Positions 54,564 through 63,112 of a DNA stretch of 64,000 nucleotides are shown here, one piece after another. The stretch spans positions 43,804 to 107,803 of the forward strand of contig JALCQR010000012.1 in the NCBI GenBank assembly GCA_022651385.1, written 5' to 3'. How positions within the stretch are numbered: position 1 is the stretch's first letter; each line of letters begins with the position of its first letter. A program made the translations under genes and the position numbers. The stretch comes from Clostridia bacterium. Its GTDB lineage: Bacteria > Bacillota > Clostridia > Lachnospirales > Anaerotignaceae. Below the pieces are notes generated by a model. The model was not told the origin of the DNA. It did no database searches and saw only the letters and a list, made by a program, of their open reading frames with translations.

Positions 54564-57500
54564 ATGGACATTAAGCGTCTGTATGTAGAAAAAAAACCGG
54601 GCTGCGATATTGAAGCAGCAAGCATATTCGCCGATATAAAAGAAAACCTTGGTATAGAGGGCATTGAAGGCATAAAAATACTTAACCGATATGACATTGA
54701 GGGTATTTCTGACAGTGATTATGAAACAGCAAAAACAACGATTTTCTCAGAACCTCCAGTGGATACGATAATTGAAGAGAAAATTGATATGCCGGAGGGA
54801 AGCAGAGTATTTGCTGTTGAGTTTCTGCCGGGACAGTACGACCAGAGAGCCGATTCTGCCATGCAGTGCATACAGATAATATCTCAGAAGGAAAGACCTG
54901 CCATCAGTGTAGCAAAGGTATACATTATTGTTGGTAATATTTCGGATAATGATTTTGAAAGAATAAAGAAATATTGTATTAATCCTGTGGATTCGAGAGA
55001 AGCTTCTCTTGATAAGCCAAAAACACTTAAAATGGTAATGGATTATCCTGAAGATGTAAAAATACTTGATGGTTTTAATGAAATGACTGAGAAACAAGCA
55101 AAGCAGATGATTAATGATTTCGGTCTTGCTATGAGCCTTGAAGATTTGCTTTTTTGCCAGAAATATTTCCGTGATACGGAAAAAAGAAACCCTACAATGA
55201 CTGAAATTAAGGTAATTGATACTTATTGGTCCGACCATTGCCGTCATACAACTTTCCAGACAAAGATTGAAAACGTGGAAGTAGAGGGCGGACTTTATGC
55301 CGCACCTATAAATGAAGCCTATCAGTGTTACCTTGATGAAAGGCAATATGTATATGGAGACAGAAAAGACAAAGATAAATGTCTAATGGATATAGCGGTG
55401 CTTGGAATGAAAACGCTGCGCAAAAAGGGCATACTTGACAATATGGATGCAAGTGATGAAATAAACGCTTGTTCAATTGTTGTGCCTGTTGATATAGACG
55501 GGAAAAACGAGGATTGGCTTATAATGTTTAAAAACGAAACTCACAACCATCCTACGGAGATAGAACCTTTTGGTGGCGCTGCAACATGTCTTGGAGGAGC
55601 AATAAGAGATCCTCTTTCCGGAAGAAGCTATGTTTATCAGGCTATGCGTGTAACAGGTGCCGCAGACCCGAGAACAAGTGTTAAAGACACTATGGTCGGT
55701 AAACTTCCTCAGAGAAAAATTGTGACTGAGGCAGCCAGAGGCTATAGCTCATACGGAAATCAGATTGGTCTTTCAACAGGTCAGGTAACTGAAATTTATG
55801 ATGAGGGCTTTGCGGCAAAGCGTATGGAAGTAGGTGCCGTAATAGCTGCCGTAAAAAAAGAAAATGTAATAAGAAAGGTTCCTAAAAAGGGTGACGTTGT
55901 CATTCTTACAGGAGGCAGAACCGGGCGTGACGGATGCGGCGGTGCAACCGGTGCTTCAAAAGAGCATAATATTGAATCAATTCATACCTGCGGAGCAGAG
56001 GTGCAAAAAGGTAATGCACCTACGGAAAGAAAGCTTCAAAGACTTTTCAGAAATCCTGAAGTAGAAAAGATGATTAAACGCTGCAATGACTTTGGGGCAG
56101 GCGGAGTATCGGTTGCCATTGGTGAACTTGCAGACGGGTTGGATATAAATCTTGACCTTGTACCTAAAAAATATGAAGGTCTTGACGGCACAGAGCTTGC
56201 CATTTCAGAATCACAGGAAAGAATGGCTGTAGTTGTTGATGCCGAAAACAAAGATAAATTTATAGCTTTTGCCGAAGAGGAAAACCTTGAGGCAACACCT
56301 GTTGCGGTTGTTACAGACAGCAGGCGTTTGGTGCTTAATTGGCGCGGCAAGGCCGTTGTTAACCTATCAAGAGATTTTCTTGACACAAACGGCGTAAAAC
56401 AAAAAACGGATGTTTTTGTAAAGCAGCCTAAAAAAGATGAATTCTTTAACAAAACATGTGTTGACAGTGAATTAATAGAAAATGATTTAAAAAGTGCATG
56501 GCTTACAAATATGTCAAGGCTTAACGCTGCAAGTCAGAAGGGACTTGTCGAGCGGTTTGATTCTACAATCGGAGCCGGTACAGTTCTTATGCCTTTCGGC
56601 GGAAAAAGACAGCTTACTCCTCCGGAAGCAATGGCCGCAAAAGTGCCTCTTTTAAAGGGTGAAACTACAACAGCCACTCTTATGAGTTTTGGATATAATC
56701 CTGATATTTCAAAATGGAGTCCATTCCATGGCGCTGTTTATGCTGTAATTGAGTCACTTGCCAAGATTGTGGCTACTGGCGGGGACGCAAAGGACGTGAA
56801 ACTAACTTTCCAAGAATATTTTGAAAAGCTTGGAACAGACAAAGAAAAATGGGGCAAGCCTTTTGCAGCGCTTATTGGTGCGTTTAAGGCGCAAATGGAA
56901 ATGAATGTTGCTGCAATCGGCGGAAAAGACTCAATGAGCGGTACATTTATGGATATTTCAGTTCCGCCTACTCTTGTTTCATTTGCTGTTGATGTAACAA
57001 AGACAGGAAATATAATTTCGCCGGAATTTAAGTCTGCCGGAAATAAAATTGTATATCTTCCTGCAAAAAGGGACAAATATAATTTGCCTGATTATGATTA
57101 TATTAAAAAGCTTTTTGACCTTGTTACAGACCTTATTAGAAAGGGTATATGCATATCTGCATCAACTGTACGCGGCGGCGGAATTGCGGAAGCCGTAAGC
57201 AAAATGACGTTTGGAAACGGCATAGGAATGGAATTTGACAGAGATATAAAGACTCATGAGCTTTTTAAACCGGCGTATGGCTCGTTTGTGCTTGAAATAG
57301 CAAACAGCAAAGTTATTGACTTTATGGGACTTGACGCTATAATTCTTGGAACAACAATAGAAGATGAATCGATTATTATAAATGACGTTGAGATAGGTCT
57401 TGATGAAATGCTTAAGGTTTGGGAATCACCTCTTGAAAAGGTTTTCCCTACTAAAGTACCGTTAAGTGATATGCCAAAGCCTGAAATCAAACTTTATGAA

Positions 57501-58334
57501 AATAAAAATTTTGCTAAACCAGAAACAAAAATTGCAAAGCCTAAAGTGTTTATACCGGTATTCCCTGGTACAAACTGCGAATATGACTCGGCAAGAGCTT
57601 TTGAAAAAGCAGGGGCTGAGACAAAAACGCTTGTAATCGCTAATATGACCGTGCCTATGCTTGAGGCGTCGATTGAAAAAATGGTTGAGGAAATTAAAAA
57701 GTCTCAGATAATTATGATTCCGGGTGGTTTCAGCGCCGGTGATGAACCTGACGGTTCCGGTAAATTTATTGCGGCTGTTTTCAGAAACCCAGCTGTAAAA
57801 GAGGCTGTAATGGATCTTCTTCAAAACAGAGATGGGCTTATGCTTGGCATATGCAACGGTTTTCAGGCGCTTATTAAACTTGGTCTTGTTCCGTATGGTG
57901 AGATTAGAGACCTTGACGAAAACAGTCCTACACTTACGTATAACAGTATAGGCAGACATGTTTCTTGTCTTGTAGATACTAAGATAATTTCAAATAAGTC
58001 GCCATGGCTTTGGGGAGTACGTCCGGGAGAGGTTTATACGATACCAGTTTCCCATGGCGAGGGACGATTTGTGGCTCCTAAAGAAAAAATTGATGAGCTT
58101 ATTGCTAACGGACAGGTTGCAACACAGTATGTAGATTTCAAAGGCAATGCAACATATGATATAACATTTAATCCTAACGGCTCAATGATGGCTATCGAGG
58201 GCATTACAAGCCCTGACGGACGTGTGCTTGGAAAAATGGGACACAGTGAGCGTATAGGAAATGATTTATATAAAAACTGCTGTGGCAGGCATGACCAGAA
58301 AGTTTTTGAGTCTGGCGTAAATTATTTCAGATGA
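54564..58334 (+). CDS. purL: phosphoribosylformylglycinamidine synthase, single-chain
   Basis: FGAM synthase carries out the fourth step of purine synthesis, from FGAR, ATP and glutamine. The 1256-residue product is the large single-chain form; B. subtilis uses separate PurS, PurL and PurQ. The synthase part has DTYWSDHCRHTTFQT, FKNETHNHPTEIEPFGGAATCLGG and GGKDSMSGT; the glutaminase part (from about residue 995) has IPGGFSAGDEPDGSG, the nucleophile in GICNGFQALIKLG and SHGEGRF. ATG 54564 is chosen with AAAAGGGG upstream; ATG 54543 would add seven residues. No other pur genes are in the window. Confidence 0.96.
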   Translation: MDIKRLYVEKKPGCDIEAASIFADIKENLGIEGIEGIKILNRYDIEGISDSDYETAKTTIFSEPPVDTIIEEKIDMPEGSRVFAVEFLPGQYDQRADSAMQCIQIISQKERPAISVAKVYIIVGNISDNDFERIKKYCINPVDSREASLDKPKTLKMVMDYPEDVKILDGFNEMTEKQAKQMINDFGLAMSLEDLLFCQKYFRDTEKRNPTMTEIKVIDTYWSDHCRHTTFQTKIENVEVEGGLYAAPINEAYQCYLDERQYVYGDRKDKDKCLMDIAVLGMKTLRKKGILDNMDASDEINACSIVVPVDIDGKNEDWLIMFKNETHNHPTEIEPFGGAATCLGGAIRDPLSGRSYVYQAMRVTGAADPRTSVKDTMVGKLPQRKIVTEAARGYSSYGNQIGLSTGQVTEIYDEGFAAKRMEVGAVIAAVKKENVIRKVPKKGDVVILTGGRTGRDGCGGATGASKEHNIESIHTCGAEVQKGNAPTERKLQRLFRNPEVEKMIKRCNDFGAGGVSVAIGELADGLDINLDLVPKKYEGLDGTELAISESQERMAVVVDAENKDKFIAFAEEENLEATPVAVVTDSRRLVLNWRGKAVVNLSRDFLDTNGVKQKTDVFVKQPKKDEFFNKTCVDSELIENDLKSAWLTNMSRLNAASQKGLVERFDSTIGAGTVLMPFGGKRQLTPPEAMAAKVPLLKGETTTATLMSFGYNPDISKWSPFHGAVYAVIESLAKIVATGGDAKDVKLTFQEYFEKLGTDKEKWGKPFAALIGAFKAQMEMNVAAIGGKDSMSGTFMDISVPPTLVSFAVDVTKTGNIISPEFKSAGNKIVYLPAKRDKYNLPDYDYIKKLFDLVTDLIRKGICISASTVRGGGIAEAVSKMTFGNGIGMEFDRDIKTHELFKPAYGSFVLEIANSKVIDFMGLDAIILGTTIEDESIIINDVEIGLDEMLKVWESPLEKVFPTKVPLSDMPKPEIKLYENKNFAKPETKIAKPKVFIPVFPGTNCEYDSARAFEKAGAETKTLVIANMTVPMLEASIEKMVEEIKKSQIIMIPGGFSAGDEPDGSGKFIAAVFRNPAVKEAVMDLLQNRDGLMLGICNGFQALIKLGLVPYGEIRDLDENSPTLTYNSIGRHVSCLVDTKIISNKSPWLWGVRPGEVYTIPVSHGEGRFVAPKEKIDELIANGQVATQYVDFKGNATYDITFNPNGSMMAIEGITSPDGRVLGKMGHSERIGNDLYKNCCGRHDQKVFESGVNYFR

Positions 58335-58361
58335 TTTTACAAATTTTAAGGAGGTTATATT

Positions 58362-58463
58362 ATGAAGGTCATTAATATTGTATTGAGTTCAGTTGCTCTT
58401 GCAGCATCAGCCGTACTCCTTGCTTTTTCTATTGTTTCTGCTTGCAGAAGAGATGAATATTGA
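58362..58463 (+). CDS. 33-residue hydrophobic peptide with lipobox-like end
   Basis: A strong AAGGAGGT 6 bases upstream of ATG 58362 marks this as translated. The peptide begins MKVINIVLSSVALAASA and ends SIVSACRRDEY, a single hydrophobic helix followed by Cys26 and five polar residues. VSAC resembles a lipobox; if it is processed by LspA the mature lipopeptide would be only CRRDEY. Otherwise it is a one-helix membrane micropeptide. It is 27 bases after purL and 103 bases before gap. No family is known to me. Confidence 0.65.
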   Translation: MKVINIVLSSVALAASAVLLAFSIVSACRRDEY

Positions 58464-58554
58464 TTGAATAATCATATTTTCTCTGAGAACAATAAAAATA
58501 TATAGGAAAAGACCTTCTTATAAAATTGAGGGGAATTTTCTGATAATAAAGTAG

Positions 58555-59574
<1,020 letters not shown>

Positions 59575-59765
59575 TTTGCTAACAATATCAAGGCTTTCAA
59601 GAATACAACTAAATAAAATATTCGATATATTAAACAGGTTTTTGCTTAAATTGCTGTTTTGGTATGGTAACGAAAACACATTTATTTTATTTGGTGTGAT
59701 AATTATTTTACTATAAAAAAAGCACTTTTCTTTTGAGAATTCGTTTCAGAAGGGAGGTGTTTTTT

Positions 59766-60671
59766 GTGCTTCTACAACAAGCAGTGGATGAATATTTATT
59801 CGATTGCGAGTGTAGGAAACTATCACCTAAAACTATTGAAAACTATTCAAAACAGATTAGGTATTTACAAGAATATTTGGTAAAAAAAGGAATTAAAAAT
59901 TTGGAGGAAGTTATACCTGCACAAATTAAACAGTTTTTAGCCATTAAACAAAGGGAAGGATGTAAGGCAAATTATATTAATAATTTACTTAAAGCCTTTA
60001 AATGTTTGTTTAAATACTGTTTCGAGGAAGGGTATACAGATACTTGTATAACTGCAAAAGTTAAGAATCAGAAAAAAACCAAAGTTATCATAAATACATT
60101 TACTGCGAAAAATGTTAAAGATATGATTAATTTTTATGATGGGAAAAAATATTTAGACGTCAGAAATAAAATGATATTGATTTTTTTATTTGATACAGGT
60201 ATTCGTTTAAATGAGTTAGTACATCTAAAACCAGAAGATGTTATGGAGGATTGCATCATTATCAAATATGGGAAAAATTATAAAGAAAGGGTTGTTCCAA
60301 AAACTCCATATTTAACAAAGCACTATTTCAAATATTTAAGAATAAGGGAAAGTTATTTCAGTAATAAATCACTGTTAAATAAGGAATTATTTTTAAGTAA
60401 GAATTGCAAAATGCTAACACATGAAATGGTTGAAAGAATAGTGAAAATTGCTGGAGAAGGTGTTAATGTATCTAAAGATATTAGATGTTCACCTCATACT
60501 TGCAGACATACTTATGCACAAATGCAGCTTATGAATGGATTAGATATTTATTCCTTGTCACGAATACTTGGACATGAAAATATATCTATTACACAAATAT
60601 ATCTAAATAGTATAAGGGATAAAGAAATAGTAACTGCTGGAGTTAAAACATCACCGCTAATGAATTTATAA
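59766..60671 (+). CDS. tyrosine recombinase / integrase
   Basis: A 301-residue site-specific recombinase of the phage-integrase family. The N-terminal SAM-like core-binding domain (about residues 1-95) has CRKLSPKTIENYSKQIRYLQEYL. The catalytic domain keeps every active residue: Arg in DTGIRLNEL, Lys in KYGKNYKERVVPK, HTCRHTYAQ (His-x-x-Arg), the His in LGHENIS and Tyr in ITQIYLNS. GTG 59766 follows AGGGAGGTG. The protein is compact, like XerC/D or the integrases of small elements, but its neighbours and less biased codons speak for a mobile element integrase. A strong terminator follows, and broken genes and palindromes lie beyond. Confidence 0.93.
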   Translation: MLLQQAVDEYLFDCECRKLSPKTIENYSKQIRYLQEYLVKKGIKNLEEVIPAQIKQFLAIKQREGCKANYINNLLKAFKCLFKYCFEEGYTDTCITAKVKNQKKTKVIINTFTAKNVKDMINFYDGKKYLDVRNKMILIFLFDTGIRLNELVHLKPEDVMEDCIIIKYGKNYKERVVPKTPYLTKHYFKYLRIRESYFSNKSLLNKELFLSKNCKMLTHEMVERIVKIAGEGVNVSKDIRCSPHTCRHTYAQMQLMNGLDIYSLSRILGHENISITQIYLNSIRDKEIVTAGVKTSPLMNL

Positions 60672-60718
60672 GTACAATTACGGCACTCTAACTAATTGTT
60701 AGCCTGCGTAATCAATTG

Positions 60719-60756
60719 ATAGGTATACTTTAAAACAGGGTATACCTATTTTTTTT
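60719..60756 (+). terminator. terminator after the integrase
   Basis: ATAGGTATAC (60719-60728) and GTATACCTAT (60740-60749) form a perfect 10-bp stem with 11-base loop, followed by a T-run. Confidence 0.88.
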
Positions 60757-60863
60757 CTTATATTAATAATAAAAAATAAAATTACTGAATGTGGTCGATA
60801 AATTATATTACTAAATATATTGTATATTTTTTACTTATTATAATAATAAAAAAATATTGTTTT

Positions 60864-60947
60864 TAGTAAGGTTCAAGTTGCAACTTACTAAAATTTAGAT
60901 GTGCGTTTTTCGCACATTTGAAATTCAACTATCGGAAATTTCCGATA
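60864..60947. repeat. three palindromes within 84 bases
   Basis: TAGTAAG (60864-60870) pairs with CTTACTA (60884-60890) around the self-complementary AAGTTGCAACTT (60875-60886). ATGTGCG (60899-60905), TTTTT, CGCACAT (60911-60917) is a 7-bp hairpin. The 18-bp palindrome at 60930-60947 (arms TATCGGAAA and TTTCCGATA) is perfect. Each has a different sequence. They lie between the integrase terminator and the ParB-like remnant and could be hairpins of an RNA or binding sites of an element. Confidence 0.6.
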
Positions 60948-61585
60948 CTTCAATTATCAGTTTATTATTGATAACAATGCTACTAGAGAAAAAACGGCAG
61001 AACAGAAATCCAGAGAAGCTAAAGCATTAAAAGAAGTTGAAAGTGTATTAGCTTTGAAACGTAAAGAAGTAGCTGGTAAAAATTATGGAATTGGTATGCA
61101 AAAGCATGTGCCGAATTCGGCACAACCTATTGTCAAAGATGATAAAGGTAAATCCAGAGATGTAGTTGCTAAAAAGGTAGGTTTTAAATCTGGACACGAA
61201 GTTGATAGAGGTTCATTGGTAAATTTACCACAGACCTCAAAAGATAGGAATCCAACTTTACCAAATTTGGTAAACATGGGAGTTAGGTAGACGAAATTTA
61301 TCCCCTATTCAAAGAATTGCTGTAGCTGAGAAATATCGCCCCATTTATGAAAAACAAGCTAAAGAAAATTCTATGCATAATTTAAAACAGTACTCCGATG
61401 TGGTAAAATTACCCACTCGGAATACAACAGATAAATTGGAAAGAACATCAGAAAAACTTGCTAAAATTGCCGGAGTGTCAGAAAAAACTTACCGTATGGG
61501 AGCAAAAATTTTAAATTCAGACAATGAAAAGGTTAAGCAAGATGTTCTATCTGGTAAAACAAAAATTAGTGCAGGATATATTTAA
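60922..61585 (+). pseudogene. broken ParB-like gene: two related fragments joined out of frame
   Basis: Fragment A is open from 60922 to the stop at 61290 and reads IIDNNATREKTAEQKSREAK, a linker, then DVVAKKVGFKSGHEVDRG. Fragment B, in another frame from about 61274 to 61585, reads ELGRRNLSPIQRIAVAEKYR, then KLAKIAGVSEKTYRMGAKIL and NSDNEKVKQDVLSGKTKISA. Both have the same plan as the C-terminal half of ParB/RepB-like proteins of plasmids, phages and conjugative elements: the I/LxxN/GRRxL start, a charged helix and a helix-turn-helix. The N-terminal ParB nuclease domain is missing and no start with ribosome-binding site exists. I read it as the junction of two paralogous remnants. Confidence 0.7.
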
Positions 61586-61765
61586 TCATTTTAATCCAAG
61601 CATTTTTAAAACCATTGCACCTAATTTTCTCTGTCTTCCTGCCTTAGTTGTAGGGATACCCGTAGCTTTAGCAAATTTTCTTTTAGCATCTGTTATTCCT
61701 AAAGCACGATTTAAACTAAATGATAAACCGGGGATACCTGTATTTGTTTTTCTTTTTCTAGCCAT
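61586..61765 (-). CDS. 59-residue basic protein of mobile-element type
   Basis: Below the usual length cut-off but well supported: TAGGAGTG 7 bases before ATG 61765, and a sequence with the sense of a conserved small protein: MARKRKTNTGIPGLSFSLNR, then ALGITDAKRKFAKATGIPTT and a C-terminal GRQRKLGAMVLKMLGLK. It is strongly basic, has no membrane segment, and repeats the GI-P/T-D pattern twice (TGIPGLS, TGIPTTK). I recall similar short proteins in Clostridia mobile elements without known function. Its stop abuts the end of the ParB-like remnant on the other strand. Confidence 0.7.
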   Translation of the reverse strand: MARKRKTNTGIPGLSFSLNRALGITDAKRKFAKATGIPTTKAGRQRKLGAMVLKMLGLK

Positions 61766-61807
61766 TTATATCACTCCTATAGTTTACATTATTTTACAGC
61801 TAACTAT

Positions 61808-61836
61808 ATGTTACGCTTCATATTTGAATATTTCAA
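61808..61836 (-). promoter_or_regulatory. promoter of the 59-residue protein gene
   Basis: On the minus strand TTGAAA (61831-61836), 17 bases, TAACAT (61808-61813). Confidence 0.5.
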
Positions 61837-61840
61837 TAGT

Positions 61841-61870
61841 AAAAATAAAAAAGGTACTCATTAGCACCTT
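61841..61870 (-). terminator. terminator after the RHH gene
   Basis: AAGGTACT (61851-61858) and AGCACCTT (61863-61870) form an 8-bp stem with one wobble; the A-run 61841-61850 becomes a T-run on the minus strand. Confidence 0.7.
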
Positions 61871-62059
61871 TTATTTATATAACTCATCTTCATTAATTTT
61901 AATTTTTCCATGTTTAGATTCATATTCGGAAACTGCTTTTTCAATTAAAAATTCAATTTGCATAGCAATAGAGCGTTTATTTTGTTCTGCTAAAAATTTA
62001 ATTTTTTCAAAATTTTCATTTTGCATTCTCATAGTGAATGCTCTTTTTTCAGTTGCCAT
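61871..62059 (-). CDS. ribbon-helix-helix DNA-binding protein (Arc/CopG type)
   Basis: A 62-residue protein: MATEKRAFTMRMQNENFEKI gives the N-terminal beta strand (RAFTMRM) and first helix; AEQNKRSIAMQIEFLIEKAV is the turn and second helix of an RHH fold; the tail ESKHGKIKINEDELYK is charged. Arc-like dimers bind short repeated operators and usually repress their own gene. ATG 62059 follows AAGGAGTG; ATG 62068 has no site. The promoter region in front carries three repeats, which fits autorepression. Confidence 0.85.
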   Translation of the reverse strand: MATEKRAFTMRMQNENFEKIKFLAEQNKRSIAMQIEFLIEKAVSEYESKHGKIKINEDELYK

Positions 62060-62082
62060 TCTAAACACTCCTTAAATTCATT

Positions 62083-62179
62083 TTGACATCATTATAAATC
62101 AAAAATAAATAAAAATCAATATTGCATATTGACATCACTGTGAAATACGAGTATTATAATAATTAAAGTGACATCACTT
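62083..62179. promoter_or_regulatory. divergent promoters with three repeated operator sites
   Basis: Minus-strand promoter: TTGATT (62114-62119), 17 bases, TATAAT (62091-62096). Plus-strand promoter: TTGACA (62129-62134), 17 bases, TATTAT (62152-62157). The element TGACATCA occurs at 62084, 62130 and 62169, once directly after the minus -10, once over the plus -35, once just past the plus -10. The third copy is the near-palindrome AAGTGACATCACTT. This is the layout of an RHH-repressed switch. Confidence 0.75.
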
Positions 62180-62290
62180 AGAAATAAAAGTGAATTTTTA
62201 ATATTTCCAAAAGGTTTTAAAGCATATAGTTTCCTTGTTTCACTTTATTCCAATTTTGGAAGAAAGTGTACTTAAATAACATAAGGTGTA

Positions 62291-62386
62291 ATGAGCCGAT
62301 GCAAAAAATCATTCGCAGTAATTACCTTAACTGTACTAGGGATTATATGCGTCAGTGAGATTTTAGCTTATAAAAACTCACAATAA
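62291..62386 (+). CDS. 31-residue hydrophobic peptide
   Basis: ATAAGGTGT stands right before ATG 62291. The peptide starts MSRCKKSFAVITLTVLG and ends IICVSEILAYKNSQ: three positive charges, one membrane helix of about 20 residues, polar tail. It is the first ORF with a ribosome-binding site downstream of the RHH-controlled + promoter. Size and design are those of type I toxin-like or holin-like micropeptides, but no sequence family is recognised, so no function is assigned. Confidence 0.5.
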   Translation: MSRCKKSFAVITLTVLGIICVSEILAYKNSQ

Positions 62387-62473
62387 AAAAAAGAATAAGA
62401 GGGTGGAACGCTATAAGAGGATATAAAGCTGACAAGGGGATATAGCTACTTGATTTTAGGCTTTACTGACATA

Positions 62474-62599
62474 ATGTTAGACTCGTACAGTTATTGGATG
62501 ATGGGCGATGGCTCCGAAGTGATAAGAAATAGAGGTATTTCCATTTATTGGGAATCCTCTATTGAAATCCAAACAATCCACCAAAATGATAAGTTTTAA
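62474..62599 (+). CDS. possible 41-residue ORF with internal hairpin
   Basis: An open frame from ATG 62474: MLDSYSYWMMGDGSEVIRNR, then GISIYWESSIEIQTIHQNDKF. Aromatic residues and mixed charges look protein-like, yet no ribosome-binding site precedes it. Bases 62528-62563 form a strong hairpin, AATAGAGG / CCTCTATT plus ATTTCC / GGGAAT. It may be a gene remnant or an RNA. Confidence 0.3.
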   Translation: MLDSYSYWMMGDGSEVIRNRGISIYWESSIEIQTIHQNDKF

Positions 62600-62647
62600 A
62601 AACAGAAATGTCAAGCAAATTGTGAACTAAACTAAGGAGGATTTAAA

Positions 62648-63112
62648 ATGGAAAACACAACAGCAATCAAAAACAGCGGAGAATTTGAGTTTGGAGAAAT
62701 TAATCTTAATATGGATTTTCAATTAAATGGGTTTACTGAAAACAACACTATTCAGTTTTTTATTGATGTTATGAGCTATCCTGAAAAGTTACAGCCTAAA
62801 ATTAATATAGCCATTGAAGAAGGAAAAGTTGATTACATAAAAAGATATGGTAATATTCCTAGATTAGTTGGTAAAAAATGGAGTGACGCTGGTGTTGATA
62901 TTACAGATGTTTGTATAGAGATTGACATAGTATCTGATAAAACGGTTACAACATCTGTATATGCTAACTTTGATGATAAAGGCGGTGATTTTGTAGATTG
63001 TTGTTCATCCGATATTCCTGTTGATTTAGCTGAATTTGGAATTGATATAAACAAGCTGAAAGAAGAATTGAAAGAATTTTTATTAAAGGAAATTGATAAG
63101 CAATTTTTCTGA
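62648..63112 (+). CDS. unrecognised acidic protein of the mobile region
   Basis: A 154-residue protein with an excellent start (AAGGAGG, 8 bases, ATG 62648). It is acidic, soluble, without signal or membrane helix: ENTTAIKNSGEFEFGEINLN, then NNTIQFFIDVMSYPEKLQP, YGNIPRLVGKKWSDAGVDIT, FDDKGGDFVDCCSSDIPVDL and a charged C-terminal helix INKLKEELKEFLLKEIDKQF. The mix suggests an alpha/beta fold. I cannot place it in a family; similar short proteins occur on plasmids and conjugative elements of Clostridia. It probably belongs to the same transcript as the 31-residue peptide, since no terminator intervenes. Confidence 0.75.
   Translation: MENTTAIKNSGEFEFGEINLNMDFQLNGFTENNTIQFFIDVMSYPEKLQPKINIAIEEGKVDYIKRYGNIPRLVGKKWSDAGVDITDVCIEIDIVSDKTVTTSVYANFDDKGGDFVDCCSSDIPVDLAEFGIDINKLKEELKEFLLKEIDKQFF

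Noticed and set aside
60686..60702. CTAAC-TAATT-GTTAG after the integrase as a third copy of the DUF2325 operator
   Set aside because: The half-sites are in the reverse orientation and the flanks do not match.
62398..62412. AGAGGGTGGAACGCT resembles the T-box antiterminator core
   Set aside because: One base of the core is missing, there is no specifier stem upstream, no terminator downstream and no amino-acid gene.
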